A DNA stretch of 42,746 nt from Bradyrhizobium jicamae (GTDB taxonomy: Bacteria > Pseudomonadota > Alphaproteobacteria > Rhizobiales > Xanthobacteraceae), in NCBI RefSeq assembly GCF_001440395.1, contig NZ_LLXZ01000183.1, positions 30,506 through 73,251 of the forward strand, given 5' to 3'. This document shows, piece after piece, positions 1 through 7,701 of the stretch (the first letter of the stretch is position 1; each line of letters opens with the position of its first letter). A program made the position numbers and the translations under genes. The notes beneath the pieces are model-generated. The model was not told the DNA's origin. It worked only from the letters and a program-made list of their open reading frames with translations, and did no database searches.

Positions 1-482
1 GGATTCGGCGCATGCCAGGTGCCGGAAGCGTCGATCACGGCGTCGGCCCTCACGACCTTCGGGCCTTGCCCGTTCTGATAGCGGATTTCGAACGGCGCCT
101 TTTCGCGGCCGTTGGTCTTCATCTTGTCGAAGCCGGTCCGGCTGATGCCGGTGACGCGGCTCGAGATCTGAATGCGGGATTTCAGCGCGGTCTTGCCGGC
201 GAGCGGTTCGAGATAGCGCTCGACCATCTCCGCGCCGGTCGGGTACTGGTCTGGCTCGGGAGAATTCCAGCCCGCCGCCGCGAGCAGGCGTGCTGCCGCC
301 TTGTCGACATTGTATTCCCAGGGCGAGAATAGTTTGACGTGGCCCCATTGCCGCATGGCATGCCCGACATTGTCTCCGGCCTCCAGCACGATCGGCTCCA
401 GCCCGCGCTCTAGCACATGGGCAGCGGCGGCGAGGCCGACCGGCCCGGCTCCGATGATGGCGACGGTCCTGGTTCCGCGCAT
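1..482 (-). CDS. FAD/NAD(P)-binding flavoprotein of the ars locus (3' part outside window)
   Basis: The 160 N-terminal residues are present and the reading frame is open to the window edge. The protein starts with a Rossmann FAD-binding motif (GAGPVG at residues 11-16) and an acidic residue at the end of the second strand (E34), as in NAD(P)/FAD-dependent monooxygenases and thioredoxin reductase-like enzymes. A GGAGGAG ribosome site lies just upstream of the ATG. It is co-oriented with, and directly downstream of, the minus-strand arsR1. Flavoproteins of this type (sometimes called ArsO) recur in arsenic operons; their substrate is not firmly known. Family assignment is solid, the specific role is inferred from context. 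Confidence 0.8.
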   Translation of the reverse strand, partial: MRGTRTVAIIGAGPVGLAAAAHVLERGLEPIVLEAGDNVGHAMRQWGHVKLFSPWEYNVDKAAARLLAAAGWNSPEPDQYPTGAEMVERYLEPLAGKTALKSRIQISSRVTGISRTGFDKMKTNGREKAPFEIRYQNGQGPKVVRADAVIDASGTWHAPN

Positions 483-505
483 GCGCTCCTCCCGTAAAAC
501 TAGAA

Positions 506-516
506 ATATCGAAATA
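506..516. promoter_or_regulatory. Putative ArsR operator copy upstream of the flavoprotein gene
   Basis: ATATCGAAATA lies between arsR1 and the flavoprotein start. Its core TATCGAAATA recurs at 907-916 in the arsR1/arsR2 divergent region, and a related ATATCGATA lies at 947-955. Repetition of a short AT-rich palindrome-like word at both promoters of an ars locus suggests a shared ArsR target. Binding is inferred. Confidence 0.45.
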
Positions 517-538
517 GGGTTCGAGAAAAACGCGGCAT

Positions 539-856
539 TCAAGCCGCGGTCTTGGTGTCCTTGGTCTCGGCGCTTTCAGTGCAGCATTCGGCAACGAGAA
601 AACCCACCAGCTCCCGCATCACCTCATAGTTGGCGTGGCAGATCAGCGTGGTGGCATCGCGCACTTGGGTGACGAGACCCACCACCACCAGCGCCTTGAT
701 GTGGTGGGAGAGGGTGGAGGGCGCGATCTTCAGTTTCTCCTGCAGCCGGCCGACGGCAAGCCCGGCGCCGCCGGCGCGGATCAGCGCGCGGTAGATTTTC
801 AGCCGGGTCGGATTGCCCAGCGCTTCGAGATGGGCGGCGGCGTCGTCGAGTTTCAT
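539..856 (-). CDS. arsR: ArsR-family transcriptional regulator (arsR1)
   Basis: A 105-residue winged-helix repressor when started at the ATG giving MKLDD; a 30-residue longer frame exists but would run through the operator region. The helix-turn-helix is centred on residues 33-62, with the recognition helix around STLSHHIKAL. Candidate As(III) ligands are Cys73 and the Cys91-Cys92 pair near the C-terminus, unlike the classical ELCVCDL box in the recognition region. It is divergent from a second arsR and heads the arm carrying the flavoprotein. It probably represses its own arm and releases on arsenite binding (family knowledge). The start choice is moderately certain, since the ribosome site is weak. 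Confidence 0.85.
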   Translation of the reverse strand: MKLDDAAAHLEALGNPTRLKIYRALIRAGGAGLAVGRLQEKLKIAPSTLSHHIKALVVVGLVTQVRDATTLICHANYEVMRELVGFLVAECCTESAETKDTKTAA

Positions 857-906
857 GGTGAGATCATGACCGGAAGGTCGCGGTTCGTCAACGGTATTTC
901 CAGAAC

Positions 907-955
907 TATCGAAATATGGACCGGTATCCATTGACGGTGCGGTCATATATCGATA
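907..955. promoter_or_regulatory. Divergent ars promoter/operator region
   Basis: The 110-base gap between the two arsR genes is AT-rich in an otherwise GC-rich locus. It holds TATCGAAATA (907-916) and ATATCGATA (947-955), both related to the copy at 506-516. The second site ends 11 bases before the arsR2 start. These are likely operator sites for one or both ArsR proteins. Confidence 0.5.
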
Positions 956-966
956 AGTCCAGATAT

Positions 967-1335
967 ATGGAATCCGAGCAAGCCATTCTGGCGCTGGCAG
1001 CGCTGGCGCAATCGACCCGGCTCGACGTGTTTCGGCTGCTGGCTAAGCACGAGCCGAAGGGGCTGGCCGCTGGCGACATCGCCAAGGCGCTCGCCGTGCC
1101 GCAAAACACCATGTCGTCGCACCTGGCGATCCTGTCGCGCGCCGGGCTGGTGACGGCGCGCCGCTTCAGCCGCTCGATTGTTTATCGCGCCGATCTCAGG
1201 GCTTTTCAGTCCGTGGTGTTGTTTATGCTCCGGGATTGCTGCGACGGGCGCCCGGAAATATGCGGTCCGCTGATTGCAGACCTCACACCGTGTTGTCCGC
1301 CTGCGAAGAAGAAGCGCGCCAATGCAGGAGTTTGA
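967..1335 (+). CDS. arsR: ArsR-family transcriptional regulator (arsR2)
   Basis: A 122-residue winged-helix regulator, started at the second ATG (MESEQAI) because the first one, at 916, lies inside the operator word. The helix-turn-helix spans about residues 34-65 (recognition segment QNTMSSHLAIL). The C-terminal part is cysteine-rich: Cys91-Cys92, Cys99 and Cys109-Cys110. A CC plus distal C arrangement resembles the C-terminal As(III) site described for Acidithiobacillus ArsR. Its last 14 bases overlap the start of aqpS, so the two are translationally coupled. It probably controls the aqpS-arsC arm. Confidence 0.88.
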   Translation: MESEQAILALAALAQSTRLDVFRLLAKHEPKGLAAGDIAKALAVPQNTMSSHLAILSRAGLVTARRFSRSIVYRADLRAFQSVVLFMLRDCCDGRPEICGPLIADLTPCCPPAKKKRANAGV

Positions 1336-2017
1336 CCTCACACGCCGCCTCGCGGCCGAAGCGCTCGGCACCGCTTTGCTCGTTGCGACGGTCGTCGGCT
1401 CCGGCATCATGGCGGAGACCCTGACCAAGGACGTCGCGCTGGCGCTGCTTGGCAATACGCTGCCGACCGGCGCGATCCTGGTGGTTCTCATCACCATCCT
1501 TGGCCCTGTCTCGGGCGCGCATTTCAATCCGGCGGTGTCGCTGGTCTTCGCGCTGAGGCGCGAGCTCGCGCCGCGCAACGCGCTGGCCTATGTCGCCGCG
1601 CAGGTCGCGGGCGGAATTGCCGGGACCATCATCGCGCATGCGATGTTCGCGTTGCCCTTGATCGATGCCTCCCTGAAAATGCGAACCGGCGGTGCGCAAT
1701 GGTTTGCCGAGGGCATCGCCGCCTTCGGCCTGCTCACCACCATTCTGGGCGGTATCCGGTTCAACCGCGTCGCGGTGCCGTGGCTGGTGGGCCTCTACAT
1801 CACGGCGGCCTACTGGTTCACCGCCTCGACGTCGTTTGCCAATCCCGCCGTTGCAATCGCGCGCTCGATGACGAATACGTTTTCCGGCATTCGTCCCGCC
1901 GATCTGCCCGGTTTTATCGCGGCGGAGCTTTGCGGCGCGGTGATTGCCTTGATCTTCATAACGTGGCTGCTGCGTGGGGCAGGCGAGGCGGCAGCAGCGA
2001 AGGAGGCCCGACCATGA
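1322..2017 (+). CDS. aqpS: Aquaglyceroporin of the arsenic operon
   Basis: A 231-residue MIP-family channel with six predicted membrane segments and two half-helix NPA motifs, HFNPA (residues 68-71) and FANPA (173-176). The second NPA is followed by Val rather than the Arg that normally narrows the aromatic/arginine filter, which fits passage of a larger solute such as As(OH)3. In Sinorhizobium meliloti, AqpS works with ArsC: arsenate is reduced in the cell and arsenite leaves by the channel. The same arsR-aqpS-arsC order here supports that role. The gene starts within arsR2 and its stop overlaps the arsC ATG (ATGA). Confidence 0.9.
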   Translation: MQEFDLTRRLAAEALGTALLVATVVGSGIMAETLTKDVALALLGNTLPTGAILVVLITILGPVSGAHFNPAVSLVFALRRELAPRNALAYVAAQVAGGIAGTIIAHAMFALPLIDASLKMRTGGAQWFAEGIAAFGLLTTILGGIRFNRVAVPWLVGLYITAAYWFTASTSFANPAVAIARSMTNTFSGIRPADLPGFIAAELCGAVIALIFITWLLRGAGEAAAAKEARP

Positions 2018-2421
2018 CCGTCACGATCTATCACAACCCGGCCTGCGGCACCTCGCGCAACACGCTGGCGATGATCCGGCAGAGCGGCGAGGAGCCCGAG
2101 GTGATCGAGTATCTGAAGACGCCGCCGAGCCGCGCGCGGCTGGTCGAGCTGATTAGGGCGCTTGGTATCTCGCCGCGCGAGCTGCTGCGCGAAAAGGGGA
2201 CGCCCTATGCCGAGCTCGGCCTCGCCGATCCGAAATGGAGCGACGACGAGCTGATCGATGTCATGCTGGCGCATCCGATCCTGATCCAGCGGCCGATCGT
2301 GGTGACGTCGAAGGGCGTCCGGCTATGCCGTCCCTCGGAGCTGGTGCTCGACCTGCTCGATACCCCGGTCGATTCCTTCGTCAAGGAAGACGGCGAGGCG
2401 GTGACGCGCGCGAAACGTTGA
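2014..2421 (+). CDS. arsC: Arsenate reductase, glutaredoxin-coupled type
   Basis: A 135-residue ArsC of the thioredoxin-fold plasmid/E. coli type. The catalytic cysteine is Cys11 in the motif NPACGTSRNT, and the region IQRPIVVTSKGVRLCRP carries the conserved arginines that bind arsenate. It reduces arsenate to arsenite with glutathione and glutaredoxin in the cytoplasm. It overlaps aqpS by four bases (ATGA), and the product arsenite would exit through AqpS. No arsB, acr3 or arsH is visible in the window, so the channel is the only efflux route seen here. Confidence 0.93.
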   Translation: MTVTIYHNPACGTSRNTLAMIRQSGEEPEVIEYLKTPPSRARLVELIRALGISPRELLREKGTPYAELGLADPKWSDDELIDVMLAHPILIQRPIVVTSKGVRLCRPSELVLDLLDTPVDSFVKEDGEAVTRAKR

Positions 2422-2468
2422 AGGGCGCGAGGCTTTCACTCGTCACGATTGCGCGGCATAATCAGCGT

Positions 2469-3728
2469 ATGGAACTCACGCCCCGTTTGCGCCTGACGAA
2501 CTGGCTGGTCAGCCAGGGCCTCACAGGCCTGCCCCAAAACGATTTGATCCGCGGCTTCTGCGAGCGGTGCCGCGCCGAAGGCCTCCATGTGTCGCGCGGA
2601 ATGGTCTTCATCGATACGCTGCACCCGATTTTCGAGGGCCGCGGCTTTCGCTGGAACGATGCCGAGACCAACGAAAGCGACGTATTCGAATACGGCTCGA
2701 CCAATGAGGGCGAAGCCGCGGCGGCCTGGCGCAGCTCGATCTTCTATCACATGCTCGAACATGGCCATGACGAACTGCCGGTCGACCTCGCCGACGGCGC
2801 GGCCCAACGGTTCAAGTTCGTGAACGAACTCGCCGAGAAGGGCCACAAGCATCTCGTGGCCTATGTGCACCAGTTCGGCGAGGCCGGCACCATGGGGCAG
2901 ATGGATTGCGTCTATTCCTATTGGGTGACCCGTCGCGACGAGGGATTCGGCGCGCAGGGGCTCGCGGCGCTTCGCGATCTCGTGCCGGTGCTGGGGCTTG
3001 CGATCAAATCCGCGGCGCAGGCCGACATCACCAAGACGCTGGGGCGCGTCTATCTCGGGCGCGATACCGCCGAGCAGGTGCTGCGCGGACGGATGACGCG
3101 CGGCGTCACCGAGCGGATCAACACCGTGCTGTGGTTCTCCGATTTGCGCGGCTCGACCGCGATCAGCGAGACCATCGATCCCGGCGAGATCATCCCGTTC
3201 CTCAACGACTACGCGCAGGCCTCGATCGATGCCATCCATGACGCCGGCGGCGAGGTGCTGAAGCTGATCGGCGACGGCGTGCTGGCGATGTTCACCCACG
3301 AGAACATGGCGAAGGCAAATCGCGCCGCGCTGCGCGCAGAACATCGCTTCCGCCGCAACATGAAAGCGCTCACCACCCGCCGCACGGCGGAGGGGCGGCC
3401 CGTGACATCGGCCCATGTCGGCCTGCATGTCGGCGAGGTCTTTTACGGCAATATCGGCAGCGATGACCGGCTCGACTTCACCGTGGTGGGACCGGCGGTG
3501 AACGAGGTCAGCCGCATCGCCTCGATGTGCCGCTCGGTCGACCGGGAGCTGTTGATGTCGTCAGCCTTCCGCGCCGGCCTCGACGCCGCGGGGCGCAACT
3601 ATCTGGTCTCCACCGGCCGCTACGCGCTGCGCGGCATCGGCCGCGCGCAGGATTTGTATACGCTCGATCCGGATATTGCTGCCGACGAGGTGGTGGGGGG
3701 GAAGTACGAGCGGTATTTAGCGAGCTGA
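2469..3728 (+). CDS. Class III adenylate/guanylate cyclase
   Basis: A 419-residue soluble protein. The C-terminal cyclase domain runs from about residue 215 to 400, with metal-binding Asp225 in WFSDLRGST and Asp269 in LKLIGDGVLAMF, both intact, so it is probably active. The ~200-residue N-terminal region has no membrane segment and is a sensor-like domain often seen with rhizobial cyclases. The ATG at 2469 was chosen because the longer open frame overlaps arsC in another frame. It starts 47 bases after arsC on the same strand, so read-through is possible, but a functional link to arsenic is not indicated. Substrate (ATP or GTP) is not certain. Confidence 0.85.
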   Translation: MELTPRLRLTNWLVSQGLTGLPQNDLIRGFCERCRAEGLHVSRGMVFIDTLHPIFEGRGFRWNDAETNESDVFEYGSTNEGEAAAAWRSSIFYHMLEHGHDELPVDLADGAAQRFKFVNELAEKGHKHLVAYVHQFGEAGTMGQMDCVYSYWVTRRDEGFGAQGLAALRDLVPVLGLAIKSAAQADITKTLGRVYLGRDTAEQVLRGRMTRGVTERINTVLWFSDLRGSTAISETIDPGEIIPFLNDYAQASIDAIHDAGGEVLKLIGDGVLAMFTHENMAKANRAALRAEHRFRRNMKALTTRRTAEGRPVTSAHVGLHVGEVFYGNIGSDDRLDFTVVGPAVNEVSRIASMCRSVDRELLMSSAFRAGLDAAGRNYLVSTGRYALRGIGRAQDLYTLDPDIAADEVVGGKYERYLAS

Positions 3729-3742
3729 TTGTGAGGCATCCC

Positions 3743-3828
3743 CGTCATTGCGAGGAGCGAAGCGACGAAGCAATCCATCGCTCCGCGTACGCCGCGCTCC
3801 GGATTGCTTGGCTTCGTTCGCAATGACG
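3743..3828. repeat. Intergenic palindromic repeat (GTCATTGCGA family)
   Basis: Opens with CGTCATTGCGAGGAGCGAAG and closes with TTCGCAATGACG, the reverse complement of the opening. AAGCAATCCAT and GGATTGCTT form a second inner inverted pair. A related copy lies at 17397-17509 and a fragment at 27438-27470. It sits between the convergent cyclase and MFS genes. This is a REP-like element common in Bradyrhizobium intergenic DNA. Confidence 0.8.
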
Positions 3829-3854
3829 ACCACAGCGGCGCGCGAACCTGATGG

Positions 3855-5099
3855 CTAGCAGTGCGCAGCTTCCCCCACCATCTCCGGCTGCCGTGCCAGC
3901 GAAACGGCGGGCGACAGCAGGATCACCAGCGCCTGCGCGGCGAAAATCACCGCTGCGAGATAGAGGCAGGCTTCGGCGCTGTAGAGGCCGCCGACGATGG
4001 CGCCGAGCGCCGAGCCGAGCGGGCGGGCGCCGTAGCTCATGATGTTGATGGCGGAGACGCGGCCGAGCAGCGAGGGCGGCGTCACCGATTGGCGCAGCGT
4101 CGTGGTCGAGATCACCCACAGGATCGGGCCGGCGCCGAGCAGGAAGAAGCTCAAGGCCGCAACCCATGCAGCGGGGACGATCGTGGTCAGCGCCATCACG
4201 GTGGCTGCTATGAATCCGGTCACGGGCCCAAGGCCGATTACGGTGCCGAAGGCCAGGCGCTTCATCACCCGCGTCGCCGAGAGCGCGCCGGCCACCATGC
4301 CGACGCCGTACATTCCGAGCGTCACGCCGACGCCGGTGGCAGATAGCCCGAGATGGCGCACGGCATAGGGCACGAACACGGCGAGCAGCAGGAACGAGGC
4401 CGTGTTGAAGATGAATTGCGTGATGAACACCGGCCGCAGCAGCGGATGATGCAGCACGAACGCCGCACCTTCCCTGATTTCCTGCAGCGGATGCCGTCGC
4501 GGGGCGGGCGCGCGCGCCGGCTCGTAAATGCCTGACAGCAGCACGACTGCGATCACCGATAGCGCCGCGGCAACGCCGAACGCAGGCGCAGCGCCGACCC
4601 ATCCGACCAGCACGCCGCCGAGCGCGGGCCCGCTCGCAAACGCCACCGTGCGCGCCAGTTCGATCCGCGCATTCGCCGCGGGCAATTGCTCCGAATTGAC
4701 CAGCGATGGCACCAGCGCAGGCGCGGCGACGCTGTAGGCAACCGTGCCGCACACTGCGATGAAGCCGAGCAGGGCGAGCAGCGGGAGTGTCATTAGCCCA
4801 AGCCAGAGCAGCAGCAGGATTCCGGCAAGTGCGGCCGCCCGCAGTGCTTCCGAGCCCGCCATCACCCAGCGCCGCGAGACGCGGTCGGCGAGCAGGCCGG
4901 CGGGAATCGCAAACAGGATGAAGGGCAGCGTCAGCGCCGTCTGCAACAGGCCGGTCTGGCCTTCGCCGACGCCGAGCAGGAGCACCGCAACGATCGGCGC
5001 AGCGGCCAGCGCGATCTGCTCGGCCGATTGGGCGGCGAGGTTCGACCAGGCCAGGCGGTTGAAGGTCGCGGGCAGGCGCGTTGGTTCGGCGGCGGACAT
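3855..5099 (-). CDS. MFS transporter, EntS/MFS_3-like
   Basis: A 414-residue integral membrane protein with about 12 hydrophobic segments. The loop ADRVSRRWVM between TM2 and TM3 (about residues 70-79) matches the MFS motif A region, and the arrangement is like the MFS_3 group that includes the enterobactin exporter EntS and macrolide-type exporters. The substrate cannot be told. It is a single gene, convergent with the cyclase across a palindromic repeat; the flotillin operon upstream on the same strand ends at its own terminator. Confidence 0.82.
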   Translation of the reverse strand: MSAAEPTRLPATFNRLAWSNLAAQSAEQIALAAAPIVAVLLLGVGEGQTGLLQTALTLPFILFAIPAGLLADRVSRRWVMAGSEALRAAALAGILLLLWLGLMTLPLLALLGFIAVCGTVAYSVAAPALVPSLVNSEQLPAANARIELARTVAFASGPALGGVLVGWVGAAPAFGVAAALSVIAVVLLSGIYEPARAPAPRRHPLQEIREGAAFVLHHPLLRPVFITQFIFNTASFLLLAVFVPYAVRHLGLSATGVGVTLGMYGVGMVAGALSATRVMKRLAFGTVIGLGPVTGFIAATVMALTTIVPAAWVAALSFFLLGAGPILWVISTTTLRQSVTPPSLLGRVSAINIMSYGARPLGSALGAIVGGLYSAEACLYLAAVIFAAQALVILLSPAVSLARQPEMVGEAAHC

Positions 5100-5192
5100 G
5101 ACGAAATCCTTGGAGCTTGAATCGATCTAGCTGCATTGTCCGGCCAGGGGACGATCCAACCCACCCGTTTCCCGACAAGGCAGAGGGAAACA

Positions 5193-5225
5193 AGAAAAAG
5201 GCCCGCCGCGAACCGCGGCAGGCCT
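5193..5225 (-). terminator. Rho-independent terminator of the pspA-yqiJ-flotillin operon
   Basis: Read on the minus strand, an AGGCCTGCCGCGG / CGCGGCGGGCCT hairpin with a short loop is followed by TTTTTC. It lies 44 bases downstream of the flotillin stop codon and upstream of the MFS start. Confidence 0.8.
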
Positions 5226-5268
5226 CTTCGACGTCGATGGGAACGGCGGAACCGTTCCCTGATGTGAT

Positions 5269-7038
5269 TTATGATTTCGGACCGAGCGTCGCCTTGCCTG
5301 TTCCCGAGATGGTGGCGGGTGGCGTCGCTACATGATCTTCATCTTCGTCTATCACGGCCGGCAGTTCGGCCGGAGTGGCCAGTTGCTGCGCGGCCAATGC
5401 ATTGGTCAGGCTGGTCAGCGCGTCCGGGCCGGCGGCAAAACCGCCTTCGGCCAGAATCTTGTCGATGATCGGCTTGAACGCCGAGACCGACAGCAGTTGC
5501 GCGGCAAGGCCGTCGCCGAGGCCGAGACCGTTGCTGTGGCCGTTCATGGCGCCGTTGCCGCCACCGCGGCCGAGCATGCCGCCGGTGTCGAAGATCCGGA
5601 TGTCCGAAATCTTTTCGATCGGCTTGACCGCTTCGGCCAGCGCGTTGGGGATCACGTTGATGCGCGCCATTGTCAGATCGTACTCGACCATCGCCGTGGA
5701 GAGCTTGTTGCGGGCTTCCGCCTTCAACGCCGCCACCTCGGCTTCCGCCTGACCGAGCGACTTGACGCCGGCCGCGCGGGTCGTCGCGGCATCGGCGTCG
5801 GCCTTGGCCAGCATGGTGATGGCTTCCGCCTTGTTGGCCGCGGCCTGGTTCTCGGCTTCCGCCATCACCGTGATCGGCATCGCGTCGGTTTCGGCCGCCT
5901 TGCGCGCGGCGATCACGTTGATGATCTTGTCGCGTTCGGCGATTTCTACGGCCTTGGCGGTGGTGACCTTTTCTTCCGCTGCAATCGCCAGCGCACGCGC
6001 GGTTTCGGCAACGGTCTGCGCCTCGGATTGCTCCTTGCTCTTGGTGGCAATTGCGATCGCACTTTCCTGCGCCACGATCTGCAGGTCGCGCTCCATTTCG
6101 GTATTGCGCCGTTTTACGGCAAGATCTGCCTCGATCTTGCGGGTGTCGCGGGCCTGATTGGCTTCGGTCTGCTTGTTGGCGACCGCCAGCTCCTGCTGGA
6201 TGCGGTATTCGGCCTCGTTCTGCACCGCGGTCTGCTCGACCTGCGCGGTCTGCGCGCGCATCGCGGCGGTCTTGTTGGCGATGTCGCGCTGCTGCGCCAG
6301 TTCCGCCTCGCGCTTGGTGGCTTCGATCGTCAGCGTGGTCTGGCGTGCGACGAGGTCCTGCTGCGCAATATTGACCTCGGTGGTGCGGACGATCTGGTTG
6401 CGCTCCTGCTCGCGCTCCCGGGTGATCTTGGTCAGCGTCGTCAGACCGTGCGCGTCGAAGAAATTGCTCGGATTGAAATGCTTGATGTCGCTCTGGTCTA
6501 GCCGCGTCAGCGACACCGATTCGAGCTCGAGGCCGTTGTTCTGGATGTCGGCGCCGACCGCTTCCTGCACCGATTTGACGAAGGTCGCGCGCTGCTCCTG
6601 CAGCTCTTCGAGGTTCATGGTGGCGGCCACCGAACGCAGGCCGTCGACGAACTTCGCCTCGATCAGTTCGCGCAACTCGCCGGCTTCGTTGGTGCGGCTG
6701 CCCAGCGTCTGCGCGGCGAGCGCGATCGAGGAGCTATCGGGCTTGACGCGCAGGTAGAATTCGGCGCCGATATCGACGCGCATGCGATCCTTGGTGATCA
6801 TCGAATCCGGGCCGCCGCGGGCAACCTCCAGCCGCAGCGTCTTCAGATTGACGGCGGCGACGGAATGGAAAACCGGAAGCACGATCGAGCCGCCGTCGAG
6901 GACGACTTTCTGGCCGCCGAGGCCGGTGCGGACATAGGCCTCGTCACGGGTCGAGCGGCGGTAGAGTTTGGCAAGCAGGAGACCGATAACAAGAATGGCA
7001 ATGACGCCAATAGCGACGGGTACTGCAAGTTCCCACAT
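5269..7038 (-). CDS. Flotillin-family SPFH protein
   Basis: A 589-residue protein: an N-terminal membrane anchor (about residues 5-25), an SPFH/band-7 domain (about 27-200), a long coiled coil rich in Ala/Glu/Lys (about 205-460) typical of flotillins, and a Gly/Asn-rich then acidic C-terminal tail (from about 490). This is the layout of E. coli YqiK and Bacillus FloT/YuaG, which organise membrane microdomains and affect fluidity and membrane-stress responses. It starts three bases after the stop of the YqiJ-like gene. NfeD/YqiJ-type partners are normally encoded beside flotillins, which supports the assignment. The downstream end has a clear terminator. Confidence 0.92.
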   Translation of the reverse strand: MWELAVPVAIGVIAILVIGLLLAKLYRRSTRDEAYVRTGLGGQKVVLDGGSIVLPVFHSVAAVNLKTLRLEVARGGPDSMITKDRMRVDIGAEFYLRVKPDSSSIALAAQTLGSRTNEAGELRELIEAKFVDGLRSVAATMNLEELQEQRATFVKSVQEAVGADIQNNGLELESVSLTRLDQSDIKHFNPSNFFDAHGLTTLTKITREREQERNQIVRTTEVNIAQQDLVARQTTLTIEATKREAELAQQRDIANKTAAMRAQTAQVEQTAVQNEAEYRIQQELAVANKQTEANQARDTRKIEADLAVKRRNTEMERDLQIVAQESAIAIATKSKEQSEAQTVAETARALAIAAEEKVTTAKAVEIAERDKIINVIAARKAAETDAMPITVMAEAENQAAANKAEAITMLAKADADAATTRAAGVKSLGQAEAEVAALKAEARNKLSTAMVEYDLTMARINVIPNALAEAVKPIEKISDIRIFDTGGMLGRGGGNGAMNGHSNGLGLGDGLAAQLLSVSAFKPIIDKILAEGGFAAGPDALTSLTNALAAQQLATPAELPAVIDEDEDHVATPPATISGTGKATLGPKS

Positions 7039-7041
7039 GTG

Positions 7042-7701
7042 TTAAGCCCTGTCTGATCGTTGTTGCGCAATGAGGTCGGCTGGTGCGGAAATAGCGATAA
7101 AGCTCTTGGCGTCCCGGTCGACCAGCAGCACGCTGGCGCCGACCGGTAGCGGCGTGGATTCGGGACTGGCGCGTGCGACGAGAGAATGCCAGTTGCCGAA
7201 GACATCCTTGAGACGGACGCGGCCGGGCAGCCCCTGGTCGAGCGGGCCGATCGAAACCTCGGCGACGTGACCGACAAAGTCGGCCTCGTCCACCACATAG
7301 GTCTCGTCGCGCGGGATGATGCGGGCGATGCCGCGGCTGGTGACGCGGATGACGGGAAGGCTTCCGGCTGCGGCAGCGAGCGCCGCGATCGAGGCCGGGA
7401 CCGAAATTCCGACACCGTGCGCCAGCCCCTGCAGGAAAAATCCCGCGATCGAGAACACGCCGAGCGCGAGGATGATCAGGATCAACAGCGGCAGGCGGCC
7501 CGCATTGATCCACAGGAACAGGCCGCCGAGGCCGTTGCCGTGGTCGACGTCGACGGCGACTTCCTTTCCGAAGACTTCGCCGATCGAGAAGCCGACCAGC
7601 ATCGCCAGCAATTCGATGCCGCCGAGCGCCATCATGATCGCGGCAGCCACGGCGAAGGGCCGCACGTCCGGCGCTAGCAGGATGTCGGTCAGGGCACTCA
7701 T
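7042..7701 (-). CDS. YqiJ-like OB-fold inner-membrane protein
   Basis: A 219-residue protein with about three hydrophobic helices in the first 120 residues (near 16-36, 70-92 and 98-118), then a soluble beta-rich domain from about residue 145 (VGHVAEVSIGPLDQGLPGRVRL) that fits the C-terminal OB fold of YqiJ/NfeD-type proteins. Such proteins pair with flotillins in bacteria. The ATG overlaps the stop of the upstream PspA-like gene (ATGA), and the flotillin follows after three bases, so the three products are likely made together. Exact biochemical role is unknown. Confidence 0.8.
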   Translation of the reverse strand: MSALTDILLAPDVRPFAVAAAIMMALGGIELLAMLVGFSIGEVFGKEVAVDVDHGNGLGGLFLWINAGRLPLLILIILALGVFSIAGFFLQGLAHGVGISVPASIAALAAAAGSLPVIRVTSRGIARIIPRDETYVVDEADFVGHVAEVSIGPLDQGLPGRVRLKDVFGNWHSLVARASPESTPLPVGASVLLVDRDAKSFIAISAPADLIAQQRSDRA

